A stretch of 64,000 bases of DNA from the NCBI RefSeq assembly GCF_028609885.1, contig NZ_CP063195.1:1488001-1552000 (forward strand), in the 5' to 3' direction. Origin of the DNA: Corynebacterium jeikeium (GTDB lineage: Bacteria; Actinomycetota; Actinomycetes; Mycobacteriales; Mycobacteriaceae). A model generated the notes under the pieces. That model made no database searches. It was given only the letters and a program-made list of their open reading frames with translations, and was not told where the DNA came from. How positions within the stretch are numbered: position 1 is the stretch's first letter; each line of letters opens with the position of its first letter. Both the position numbers and the translations under genes were made by a program. Of this stretch, positions 42,316 through 51,477 are shown in pieces.

Positions 42316-42830
42316 CCATGATTCTGGAAACTTCAGCCGGGGTGTAGAACTGGCCCTTGCTCTTGCCGGACTCTGTCGCAAAATGCCGCATGAGGTACCT
42401 CATACGCATCCCCGAGCAAGTCGTCACCTTCAGCACGCGAACCAGTGAAGTCGATGTCCTGGAAGATGCTAATGAGGTTGGTCAGGCGATCCTGCATCGC
42501 CTTGCCTTCCAATTTGTTTGGGTCATCGAAGTCGGCGTTGTTGATCACGCCCTGCAGGTCGTTCTCCTCAGCCAGCCGGCGGATGGCGATGTTCATCCTC
42601 TCGCCGATGTCCGGGGCACCCTTCACGGCAACCAGATCATCGAAAGAGCCACCCTCGGGAACCTCGATCAGGCTGTAAGGATCGCTCTTGGCCTTATCCG
42701 AGACGTACTTTACGAAGAGCAGCGTTAGGACGTAGTCCTTGTACTGGCTGGCGTCCATGCCGCCGCGCAGCTCATCGGCACTCTTCCAGAGGGAGCTATA
42801 AAGATCAGACTTTTTGAGAGCCACTACCAT
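42316..42830 (-). pseudogene. hsdM: HsdM fragment, copy B, further truncated
   Basis: Identical start to copy A (MVVALKKSDLYSSLWKSADE). A three-base loss near 42509 removes one residue (L-G-E-G becomes L-E-G), and an extra C near 42398 shifts the frame after GDAYE. Homology stops at the chimeric junction, so even less of the gene remains than in copy A. Confidence 0.85.
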
Positions 42831-43214
42831 GCCACCACCTTCGGCAGCTTGGCCACTAACTTCTTACCCTGGGCTCTTAAGGTCATATGCTGTTCGTCTC
42901 CTCCACTGAACGTGGTTAATCTTCTAGTTAATACCGACATTACTGACCGACTCAGACACGAATGCCGGGCAGTACCCGTCGAAGAGGTTCAATCAGGGTT
43001 CCGAGGGATTAATGAGCCTCTACGGCGTGCAGCTGCCAATGGTGCAATTATACTTTGACCAGGTGTTTTATAAATCGTTTGATGGTTACAGTCTAGGCGC
43101 CCATTACATTTTCGGTTCGCTCGTGCGTTCGCCTACCCCGTCCCCTAAAGGTCTATCCACTCCAGTGTGCGCAGATTCTGCCCGCCGCAAGGGGTCGCGG
43201 ATACATTCCAGCGC

Positions 43215-43387
43215 ATGCACACAACCAATGACACCCCGACCTGGATGGCTACGTGGGCTGGGTTGTTGATGACCTCAAATGGGGAACGTTGCAGGACTAC
43301 CTCGGCACCGAGGAGGAAGCTCGCGAGCTCTCTTCTCGGACCGGTGGCGGTCCTATCTACAAGCGAACTTGGATGCGCCTAGCGTGA
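43215..43387 (+). pseudogene. Small hypothetical gene, copy B, frameshifted
   Basis: Counterpart of 32244-32417. One C is missing in the run after GACACC, so the frame changes after the eighth codon. Confidence 0.45.
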
Positions 43388-43740
43388 GTACGGTGAACCG
43401 ACAGCAGCCTCCACCCCACGTAAAACGTCAGTACAGAACGCCAATTTGTGGGTAGGGGTAGAACGTAGGCTCACATAGCGCGACAGGCTCCCATCTTCTT
43501 CTATTCTAAGGGAGGCAACCTCTCACCTACGTGCTGGCGTATCCACTACTTCGAGTTCATGTGAGGGTGTCACTGAGGACACGCCCTGGAAGTCCCTGAG
43601 GTCGGATAGAAGGAGACGAATTCCCCGTTGTTTCATCACCACAGAGAAAGCAGGCTTAGCCTGCAGGGTCCGGGCAATTTTGCCCGATGGAATGAAGAGT
43701 CACCGCCGCGCTTGGCTGATAGGGATGCGGACGTTTTTGT
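43388..43740. other. Non-coding stretch, copy B
   Basis: Equivalent of 32418-32780 with a dozen small indels. No gene seen. Confidence 0.3.
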
Positions 43741-43846
43741 CCATTAACGGGTTAAGTAAAGAAAAGTGTGTCTTTTCCGGGCGTGTTATGTATATTTGAT
43801 CCAGCCTTTGGATGCCGAGGTTGTGTTGGTAGCTGGTGTCGATGGC

Positions 43847-45230
43847 GGGTTAAGGGTCAAAATGTGTGTCTGGCTCGGCGTGTCGCGGGGGTTAGATTTG
43901 GCCTTTTTGAATGCCGATTGAGTGGGTGTAGTCGGTGTCGATAGCGTTGTCGTAGAGGGCTGGGCGTCCTGTTTCGTGGTCGGCTTGGTTCTCGGTTTGG
44001 GTCAGGGTGGATACTTTGGCGAGTTGGCCCTGGCCCCAGTCGGACTGCCTGGCGATTCGTACTGGATCGTCAGGCAGTTCCGTTTTTAAGTAGAGCCACC
44101 AATCCAGCATGCGGCGTTGTCGTTCGCCTGATCTGCCGCGGTGGGTTCTGGCGAGCAGTTTGAGCTGGGCGTTGATGCCGCCTTCTAAGCTGTTGGTGGT
44201 GGATTTGATCCGCTCGGGCGCAAGGACTCCTGCTGGCGGGTTGAGGTAGACAAACAGCATCTCGGACCGCCAAAGATGGTTGAGGCTGTTGTAGGCCTTG
44301 CGCACGTTGTGGTGGGTCCACACGCGGGTCCATGCACCTGTTTTGGGGTCTTTGATCATGGTTTTCTCGTTCATCCATTCCCGGTAGATCGTTGAAAACT
44401 CGTGCAGTTGCACACCCCACGCGGCGGCTTCATCCAGTGTGGTGATCCGGGTCAGTTTCAGCGCAAGTCGGTAGATGGTGCGCCCGGCATCGGTGCGTGG
44501 GTTGGTGGTGGTGTAGCGGCGGACCACGCGTTGGGCGTGGACGAGGCAGCGTTGAATTTTCGTAGTCGGCCAGCACTTTTTGATTGCGCTGTATGCGCCT
44601 TGGCCGCCGTCGATGACGGCGATGAGTGGGGCTTCGATGCGTTCAAGCAGCAGTTGGTAGTCGCGGGTGGTTTCGTGTTTGCACCAGTGCCAGGCGATCA
44701 CGTGGTCGATGGTCGCCGCGACGATCAGGCAGCCACCGGCGGTGTAGGTGCCATCGAGAAATACCTGGTCGTAGATCCGCTTGTGGTGGCCGGCGGTGGG
44801 GTCAGGCACATCAACGAGCCAGCACCACTTGAAGCGCCGCTTCATGGTGGCGCGGCTAACACCGTTTCGTTTGGCTAGGTCGTCGAGTGATATTGCGGTG
44901 GTGCAATGCTCGATGAACTGGGTGAACACTGCCGCGTTGGTGATGTCGTTTCGACGTTTGACGCTGGAGGCGCCGCATTGTTTGCAGCGCCATCTGGTGG
45001 TGCCTTTGCTGGTGGTGCCGTTGCGTTTCATTTCACCGCCGCAGTGGCAGCGTGGTTGGTTCTTCGACATTGCGACACCACACCACGCCGCGCATAGCAC
45101 ATCACGGCTGCCACACCGAGGATTTCCCGTCGGGGGCTAGATATATGCTTCCGGAGCATATACTTTCCGGAAACCTACAGGTCAATCCGTGAAAATCCGC
45201 GATTCCGGACACACTTTTTGACCCTTAACC
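43847..45230 (-). mobile_element. IS1249, copy 4
   Basis: 1384 bp: identical to the other copies except that one C is missing at the right end (AACC rather than AACCC), before the same TCGATGGC target repeat. Confidence 0.9.
43892..45100 (-). CDS. IS1249-type transposase, copy 4
   Basis: 402-residue product identical to the other copies. Intact, minus strand. Confidence 0.9.
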   Translation of the reverse strand: MLCAAWCGVAMSKNQPRCHCGGEMKRNGTTSKGTTRWRCKQCGASSVKRRNDITNAAVFTQFIEHCTTAISLDDLAKRNGVSRATMKRRFKWCWLVDVPDPTAGHHKRIYDQVFLDGTYTAGGCLIVAATIDHVIAWHWCKHETTRDYQLLLERIEAPLIAVIDGGQGAYSAIKKCWPTTKIQRCLVHAQRVVRRYTTTNPRTDAGRTIYRLALKLTRITTLDEAAAWGVQLHEFSTIYREWMNEKTMIKDPKTGAWTRVWTHHNVRKAYNSLNHLWRSEMLFVYLNPPAGVLAPERIKSTTNSLEGGINAQLKLLARTHRGRSGERQRRMLDWWLYLKTELPDDPVRIARQSDWGQGQLAKVSTLTQTENQADHETGRPALYDNAIDTDYTHSIGIQKGQI

Positions 45231-46347
45231 TCGATGGCGGTGTCGTATTCTGCTGGTGCACCGATGTCATTGGTAGTGGCTGTGGTGTTGTGGGTGATCA
45301 GGTCTGTTGCTGTGGAAAGTGCGTCTTGACCCCATCGTTGGTCCCTGGCGATCTTGACCGGATCGTCAGGGACTTCTGTATGTAGATACAGCCACCAATC
45401 CATCACTGTGCGTTGATGCGGTAGTGATAGTCCGCGGTGTCTGCGGGCTAGTTCTTTATGGGGGCGTTGATGCCACCTTCGAGGCTGTTTGTTGTTGCTG
45501 CAAGGTTGTCGGGGTCGATGGTTGTTGGTGGGGTTGCAGGTAGGTAACAGCAGGTCTCTGCGGTGCAGAGATAGCAATGATTGATAGGCCGCTCGGACGC
45601 GTTGGTGGGTGTAGACCTTGGTGTAGGCGCCGGTAGCAGGGTCTTTGATGGTGGTTTTCTCGTTCATCCATTCCCGGTAGGTGTGGTCGAATTCGTGCAG
45701 GTGGGCGACCCATGTGGATGCTTGGTCAAGGTCGGTGATGCGAGTGAGTTTCAGGGCTAGGCGGTAGAGGGTTTTGCCGGCATCGGTGCGGGGTTGCTGG
45801 TGGTGTGGCGGCGGACTGTTCGTTGGGCGTGGACGAGGCAGCGTTGGATGCGTGTTGTTGGCCAGCAGTGGTGGATGGCTGATTGGGCACCTTGTCCGCC
45901 GTCTGTGACTGCGATTAGTGGTGCGGCAATGGGGCGTAGGAGTTCGGTGTAGGCGGCGGTGGTTTCGTGTCTGGCCCAGGTCCAGTTGATGACGTGGGTT
46001 TTACTGGCTGCGATCAGGAGGCATCCGGACTTTAGATAGGTCGCGTCGAGGAAGATTTGGTCATGGATGCGGAATGAGTCGATGGTGGGTGTGGGGATGA
46101 TCCACCAGCACCATCGGAATCGGTGGTGCATGGTTTGCCTGGTTACGCCATGGTGTGCGGCGAAGGTGGTTAGAGATTGGGTGCCGGTGGCCCATTGGAT
46201 GAACAAAGCCATGGTGGCGGTATTTTTGTTGTGGGTTTGGGTGTTGCGGGTAAAGGAGTGTCCGCAGTGGGTGCAGCGCCAACGGGTGGTTGATTTGCTG
46301 GTGGTGCCGGGGCCTGACCCCCGGAAAGTAGACACGTCGGGGGTTAG

Positions 46348-47243
46348 CTATGCTGCTTGGGTCAGTGTAGCTGATGTGAGTGCTTCGAAGTCATTGGGGG
46401 CTAGAAGGTTGCACCAGGAGTGCCGTCTGCGGGTGTTGTAGCGCATGCACCATCGAAAGACTTCCTGCCGGCAGATAATGGGATTATCAAAGACTTTCCG
46501 ATCACGTAGCACTTCACGTTTTAAGGTGGCGTTAAATGATTCTGCCAGGGCATTATCGGCACTAGTTCCCACCGCGCCCATGGATTGGCGTACACCAAGT
46601 TGGGCGCAGTGGTCCCTAAACGCCTGTGAGGTGTACACACTTCCATGATCAGAATGGAAAATAGCCCCGTCAAGGCTTCCGCGGACTGTGCTGGCATGGG
46701 ACAAAGCCTCGATGACCAGTGAGACACGCATGTGGTCTGCGAGTGCATAACCTGCAAGTCTCCGTGAATAGGTGTCAATGACCGTGGCCAGGTACATGTT
46801 CTTACCGCCCTTACACGGCAGGTAGGTGATGTCGCCTACATAAACACGGTTCGGCTCGTCAGCGGTGAATGTACGGCCTACTAAATCTGGCATGACACGG
46901 TGACCAGGCTTGCGCCGGGTGGTGATGCATCGACGCCGTTTGCTAAAGCCTTTAGCCCCATGGATTTCATGATGCGCGCAACCTTCTTATGGTTGATCGG
47001 GCCGAAGTCCGTATCGTCGTTGAGGCTTGCAGCGATGCGTTTAGCACCATAAAGCCCGTTCTCATCATCAAAGATGGCCTTGATTCTTGCACCAATAAGG
47101 GCATCGGAACATATCTTTAACCTGCGATTTTCGTGGGTGTTGACCCATTTATAAAACGAGGAGCGATTGAGCTTTAACACATGGCACATCCGCTTGACCG
47201 AGTACTCGGTTCGGTGGTCATAGACAAACTGGAAGCGGATCAC
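46348..47243 (-). pseudogene. IS3-family OrfB, copy B, frameshifted
   Basis: The N-terminal part (47243 to about 46950) and the catalytic part (46893-46348) fall in different frames because one A/T is missing near 46951 (TTTAGCC versus TTTTAGCC). The DDE residues are all still encoded in the second piece. Confidence 0.85.
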
Positions 47244-47537
47244 CAGCGTGTCTCTTCGGCAAAATATTTCGCGGCCTTGCGCAGAATATCGCGTTCTTCG
47301 CGCAGCTTCGCGTTCTCTTTTTCTAGCTGGCGGATTCGCTCGGAATCAGTCGTCTCCTTGGCGTTGTCGCGCATGGCCTTCGTGCGGGCACGTTTGCCGG
47401 TGCCGTATTGCTGAAGCCAGGAGAAAAGCGAGGAACGATTGACTCCAAGCTCTGCTGAAGCCGCGAAGTGAAAGGTCCTCATTGTTTTCATAGAGGGCCA
47501 CAGCATCACGTTTGAACTGTTCGGAATACCTAGGCAT
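47240..47537 (-). pseudogene. IS3-family OrfA, copy B, frameshifted
   Basis: Starts MPRYSEQFKRDAVALYENNE at 47537, but two bases (GT) are missing near 47466 relative to copy A, so the HTH continues in another frame. Confidence 0.83.
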
Positions 47538-47844
47538 GGTGGTAGATTACCTTTCTTCCCAACCCAACCGGGCTGGATATCAGGTGTCTACCAAACAGGG
47601 GTCAGGTCCCCGTTTTTCTTTGTGTTGTTGCCGCATAGTGGGCAGCTGGGGCGGTTGGTGGTCATCCTTTAATCCAACCGGTGTGCGGTTAGCACAAATG
47701 TGGCCGGAGGTGCGGGATGGTGTGGGTAATAGCTTTCGGGGAGCTATTCTTTGGTGATTTGTGGTGTGTGGTCTGGGGTTATGGTGGCATGCGGACACAC
47801 TTTTCTTTACTTAACCCCCATTAACCCCTCATCAGCTAAATCGG

Positions 47845-49229
47845 GGGTTAAGGGTCAAAAAGTGTGTCCGGAATCGCGGATTTTCACGGATTGACCTGTA
47901 GGTTTCCGGAAAGTATATGCTCCGGAAGCATATATCTAGCCCCCGACGGGAAATCCTCGGTGTGGCAGCCGTGATGTGCTATGCGCGGCGTGGTGTGGTG
48001 TCGCAATGTCGAAGAACCAACCACGCTGCCACTGCGGCGGTGAAATGAAACGCAACGGCACCACCAGCAAAGGCACCACCAGATGGCGCTGCAAACAATG
48101 CGGCGCCTCCAGCGTCAAACGTCGAAACGACATCACCAACGCGGCAGTGTTCACCCAGTTCATCGAGCATTGCACCACCGCAATATCACTCGACGACCTA
48201 GCCAAACGAAACGGTGTTAGCCGCGCCACCATGAAGCGGCGCTTCAAGTGGTGCTGGCTCGTTGATGTGCCTGACCCCACCGCCGGCCACCACAAGCGGA
48301 TCTACGACCAGGTATTTCTCGATGGCACCTACACCGCCGGTGGCTGCCTGATCGTCGCGGCGACCATCGACCACGTGATCGCCTGGCACTGGTGCAAACA
48401 CGAAACCACCCGCGACTACCAACTGCTGCTTGAACGCATCGAAGCCCCACTCATCGCCGTCATCGACGGCGGCCAAGGCGCATACAGCGCAATCAAAAAG
48501 TGCTGGCCGACTACGAAAATTCAACGCTGCCTCGTCCACGCCCAACGCGTGGTCCGCCGCTACACCACCACCAACCCACGCACCGATGCCGGGCGCACCA
48601 TCTACCGACTTGCGCTGAAACTGACCCGGATCACCACACTGGATGAAGCCGCCGCGTGGGGTGTGCAACTGCACGAGTTTTCAACGATCTACCGGGAATG
48701 GATGAACGAGAAAACCATGATCAAAGACCCCAAAACAGGTGCATGGACCCGCGTGTGGACCCACCACAACGTGCGCAAGGCCTACAACAGCCTCAACCAT
48801 CTTTGGCGGTCCGAGATGCTGTTTGTCTACCTCAACCCGCCAGCAGGAGTCCTTGCGCCCGAGCGGATCAAATCCACCACCAACAGCTTAGAAGGCGGCA
48901 TCAACGCCCAGCTCAAACTGCTCGCCAGAACCCACCGCGGCAGATCAGGCGAACGACAACGCCGCATGCTGGATTGGTGGCTCTACTTAAAAACGGAACT
49001 GCCTGACGATCCAGTACGAATCGCCAGGCAGTCCGACTGGGGCCAGGGCCAACTCGCCAAAGTATCCACCCTGACCCAAACCGAGAACCAAGCCGACCAC
49101 GAAACAGGACGCCCAGCCCTCTACGACAACGCTATCGACACCGACTACACCCACTCAATCGGCATTCAAAAAGGCCAAATCTAACCCCCGCGACACGCCG
49201 AGCCAGACACACATTTTGACCCTTAACCC
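47845..49229 (+). mobile_element. IS1249, copy 5
   Basis: 1385 bp, equivalent of copy 3. Target repeat TAAATCGG at 47837-47844 and at 49249-49256 after the 19-base end duplication. Confidence 0.9.
47976..49184 (+). CDS. IS1249-type transposase, copy 5
   Basis: 402-residue product identical to the other copies. Intact, plus strand. Confidence 0.9.
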   Translation: MLCAAWCGVAMSKNQPRCHCGGEMKRNGTTSKGTTRWRCKQCGASSVKRRNDITNAAVFTQFIEHCTTAISLDDLAKRNGVSRATMKRRFKWCWLVDVPDPTAGHHKRIYDQVFLDGTYTAGGCLIVAATIDHVIAWHWCKHETTRDYQLLLERIEAPLIAVIDGGQGAYSAIKKCWPTTKIQRCLVHAQRVVRRYTTTNPRTDAGRTIYRLALKLTRITTLDEAAAWGVQLHEFSTIYREWMNEKTMIKDPKTGAWTRVWTHHNVRKAYNSLNHLWRSEMLFVYLNPPAGVLAPERIKSTTNSLEGGINAQLKLLARTHRGRSGERQRRMLDWWLYLKTELPDDPVRIARQSDWGQGQLAKVSTLTQTENQADHETGRPALYDNAIDTDYTHSIGIQKGQI

Positions 49230-49248
49230 ACATTTTGACCCTTAACCC
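49230..49248 (+). repeat. 19 bp duplicated IS1249 end, copy B
   Basis: Same ACATTTTGACCCTTAACCC duplication as at 38280-38298. Confidence 0.85.
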
Positions 49249-49268
49249 TAAATCGGGGACTAAACGGC

Positions 49269-49294
49269 AAAAAGCACGGCCCGAAAGCCGTGCT
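49269..49294 (-). terminator. Terminator of tRNA-Glu, copy B
   Basis: Identical 8-base hairpin plus U-run to the one at 38319-38344. Confidence 0.8.
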
Positions 49295-49305
49295 AAAAAA
49301 ATTTG

Positions 49306-49378
49306 TACCCCGTACGGGATTTGAACCCGTGTTACCGGCGTGAGAGGCCGGCGTCCTAGGCCGCTAGACGAACGGGGC
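49306..49378 (-). tRNA. tRNA-Glu(CUC)
   Basis: 73 bases, cloverleaf complete: acceptor GCCCCGT/ACGGGGT (G1-U72), anticodon loop CTCTCAC with CUC at the anticodon, T-arm CGGGTTCAAATCCCG. Discriminator A; CCA not encoded. This is the intact version of the damaged tRNA at 38356. Confidence 0.95.
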
Positions 49379-49501
49379 GCGTGCGCCACATGATCGGCGC
49401 GCGTGCTTTTGCAAGCAGCAAGAAAGAACTCTACACAGTAGTTCCTTTACCTACCTAATCCGCAGGTGGCGTGGCATTTTTCAGCCACGCCGGAGCAGCA
49501 C

Positions 49502-50107
49502 CTACAGCGCACGCAGTTCCGCGACCTTCTCTTCCAGCACCGCGACCAACGGGTTGTCCGGAATCCGCTTGGCCGCCACCTCGCTCACCGCGCCGTACCA
49601 CCACTGCTGCTTGTCCTTACCGGAGTTGAAACGACCCCACAGCTCGTCGCCGATCTCGGAGTGGTCGGCCAGAATCGAAAGCAAGTTGTGCAGCTTGTCA
49701 GCCACAGAAACAATCACGGAGCCCTCATCGGCGCCGGAAAGGTGCGCCAGGTAAGCATCGGAGCGTTCCTGCCAGTCAGTGATGCTGTCATCCTTCGTCA
49801 CGCCCAGCACTAGCTCCACCACGCGATCGCCGAAGTCCTCCCGCATCTGCGCCTCGGAATACTCCTCCGGCACGTCCTCCAAAATGTCGTGGAACAGCGC
49901 AGCAATCAGCACGTCTTCGTCATCCGTAACCGTGCTGGCCAGGTGCATCACGCCGAAGATGTGAGAAACATACGGAATGTCAGTGCCCTTGCGGGTGTGG
50001 TTACGGTGCGCGTACGCCGCCACGTTGATGGCGCTCAGCAGTCGCGGCGAAGTCGCCACATCCAGCAGCTGCGCACCCACTTCTGCGCGAGTCGTTGCGT
50101 CAGTCAT
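49502..50107 (-). CDS. HD-domain phosphohydrolase (RelA/SpoT-type HD), copy B
   Basis: 201 residues, identical to copy A. The metal-binding H...HD...D motifs are at about residues 49-130 (HIFGVMHLAS, LFHDILED, ADKLHNLL). It is a stand-alone HD hydrolase with no signal peptide. AAAGAAGGT on the minus strand just upstream of the ATG serves as ribosome binding site. Confidence 0.82.
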   Translation of the reverse strand: MTDATTRAEVGAQLLDVATSPRLLSAINVAAYAHRNHTRKGTDIPYVSHIFGVMHLASTVTDDEDVLIAALFHDILEDVPEEYSEAQMREDFGDRVVELVLGVTKDDSITDWQERSDAYLAHLSGADEGSVIVSVADKLHNLLSILADHSEIGDELWGRFNSGKDKQQWWYGAVSEVAAKRIPDNPLVAVLEEKVAELRAL

Positions 50108-50274
50108 CGTCTACCTTCTTTCCAATCAGCCCGGCACTTCCCGGGAACACTCTTGACTATAAGAATCCCCCGGACACCCCCTCCCCTTCGCGTGTCCTTG
50201 TTCGATTTCTTTTCTCGACGCCCCCCAGTCCGCACCGCTACAAACTCCCACCTACCAGGTATCTTCAGTAGCTA

Positions 50275-51420
50275 ATGAGTGTTGAAAAACCCCAGAACGA
50301 ACGCCCCTCAGATGAGCGCATCGTTCCCACCCTCGGAGGGCAGGTCACACCGGCACTGCCCTCTGAGGCGTACCACGAGGAAGTCGTGCGGGAGCACCGC
50401 TGGCTGGAACCCTCAACTTGGAAGGTCATCGCCAAGCGTCTCTATTTCGAGGTTTTCTTCAACGCTTTGCTAGACAAAGGCGCCACGCTGAGCTTCTTCA
50501 CACTGCTCACCGGACTGCCGACTTTGCTGGCCTTTTATGCGATCATCACGCTGTTCCTTGACCAAAACCGCAACCAGGTCACGGAGCTCACCGACGAATT
50601 CATCGATAAAAACATCCCCACCAACTTCCAAGACAATGCGCAGAGCATTGTCTCCACGGTCATCGGCTCTACGGAGCAATCCATCGTCATGCTGGTGATC
50701 AGCGTGCTGCTTGCCCTGTTTTCCTCGTCGGCGTACCTCCGCGCATTTTCCCGTATGTCCAACGAAATGTACGGGCGGCGCGAAGGACGTGGCCTCATCA
50801 GGAGGTGGACGACCATGTGGGCAGTCACCCTTGTTCTGGTGATCGGACTGGTCTTCATCGCGGGCGCATACTTTCTTCGGGAGGATATCGCCCGGCCACT
50901 GCTGGACAAGGTCGCCGAGCCGCTTAGGATACAGGGCTTCACCACCTTCGTCCTGGAGCACTTCCTGCCGGTCTGGCAGTACCTTCGCTGGCCAGTGATC
51001 TTCTTCGTGTCGGCGATCCTCATCGCCATCCTCTACCATGTCGCCCCGAACGTGCGCTTCGGGCGCGTGCGGTGGCTAACGGTGGGCTCCACATTCGCGC
51101 TGATCAGCATAACTATCGTCGGCCTGCTGCTACGCGCCTATCTAAACAACTTCGGTTACATCGGTATCTACGGCGCGCTGGGAGGCATCATCGTCGGCCT
51201 CCTCGGCTTGGTCTTAAGCAACTCCCTGCTGCTCCTCGGCGTGAAGCTGGATGCGGAGATCGCCCGCACGCGCGAGCTGCAGGCCGGCATGGAATCCGAG
51301 CGAATCATCCAGGTTCCGCCGCGCTCCTCCGCAGCGGTGGAGAGCTTCAGCCACCTCCACGACAGCATTGAGGAACAGTCTTCGCAGTTGCGAAACGAAG
51401 CGGCGTCCAAAAAACACTAG
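50275..51420 (+). CDS. YihY/virulence factor BrkB family membrane protein
   Basis: 381 residues. The acidic N-terminus (~75 residues) precedes the conserved LLDKGATLSFFTLLTGLPTL segment. About six membrane helices follow, including SIVMLVISVLLALFSSSAYL, WAVTLVLVIGLVFIAGAYFL, WPVIFFVSAILIAILYHVAP and IYGALGGIIVGLLGLVLSNS. The C-terminus is a cytoplasmic helical tail rich in Glu and Ser. The family is widespread and poorly understood despite old labels as RNase BN or BrkB. No ribosome binding site is evident, so the mRNA may be leaderless. glgP lies 57 bases downstream. Confidence 0.85.
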   Translation: MSVEKPQNERPSDERIVPTLGGQVTPALPSEAYHEEVVREHRWLEPSTWKVIAKRLYFEVFFNALLDKGATLSFFTLLTGLPTLLAFYAIITLFLDQNRNQVTELTDEFIDKNIPTNFQDNAQSIVSTVIGSTEQSIVMLVISVLLALFSSSAYLRAFSRMSNEMYGRREGRGLIRRWTTMWAVTLVLVIGLVFIAGAYFLREDIARPLLDKVAEPLRIQGFTTFVLEHFLPVWQYLRWPVIFFVSAILIAILYHVAPNVRFGRVRWLTVGSTFALISITIVGLLLRAYLNNFGYIGIYGALGGIIVGLLGLVLSNSLLLLGVKLDAEIARTRELQAGMESERIIQVPPRSSAAVESFSHLHDSIEEQSSQLRNEAASKKH

Positions 51421-51477
51421 CCCCCTGCCCCGCACCCGACCAGCGAGTTCACCGCAGGCACCATAGAATCGGGAACT

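Larger units (their letters stand above)
46315..47604 (-). mobile_element. IS3-family element, copy B
   Basis: 1290 bp, same ends as copy A (TGACCCCCGG at 46315; inverse at 47604). Three bases shorter than copy A owing to a one-base loss in orfB and a two-base loss in orfA. Confidence 0.87.
43792..47665 (-). pseudogene. Transposase of the second IS1249-group element, copy B, broken
   Basis: Same three-piece gene as copy A, starting at ATG 47665. It has further indels near 45457, 45530-45548 and 45793 that break the central portion into separate frames (45182-45667 and 45757-46335). The 3' tail around 43790-43815 is also altered. Confidence 0.8.
43749..47817 (-). mobile_element. IS1249-group element (second type), copy B, disrupted by two ISs
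   Basis: Same nested structure as 32789-36867, with CCATTAAC at 43741-43748 and 47818-47825. Slightly shorter because of indels. Confidence 0.87.

Noticed and set aside
41967..42347. 126-codon frame ending in MILETSAGV
   Set aside because: It is the broken 3' part of glgP copy A read into hsdM antisense DNA across the duplication junction, not a real chimeric gene.
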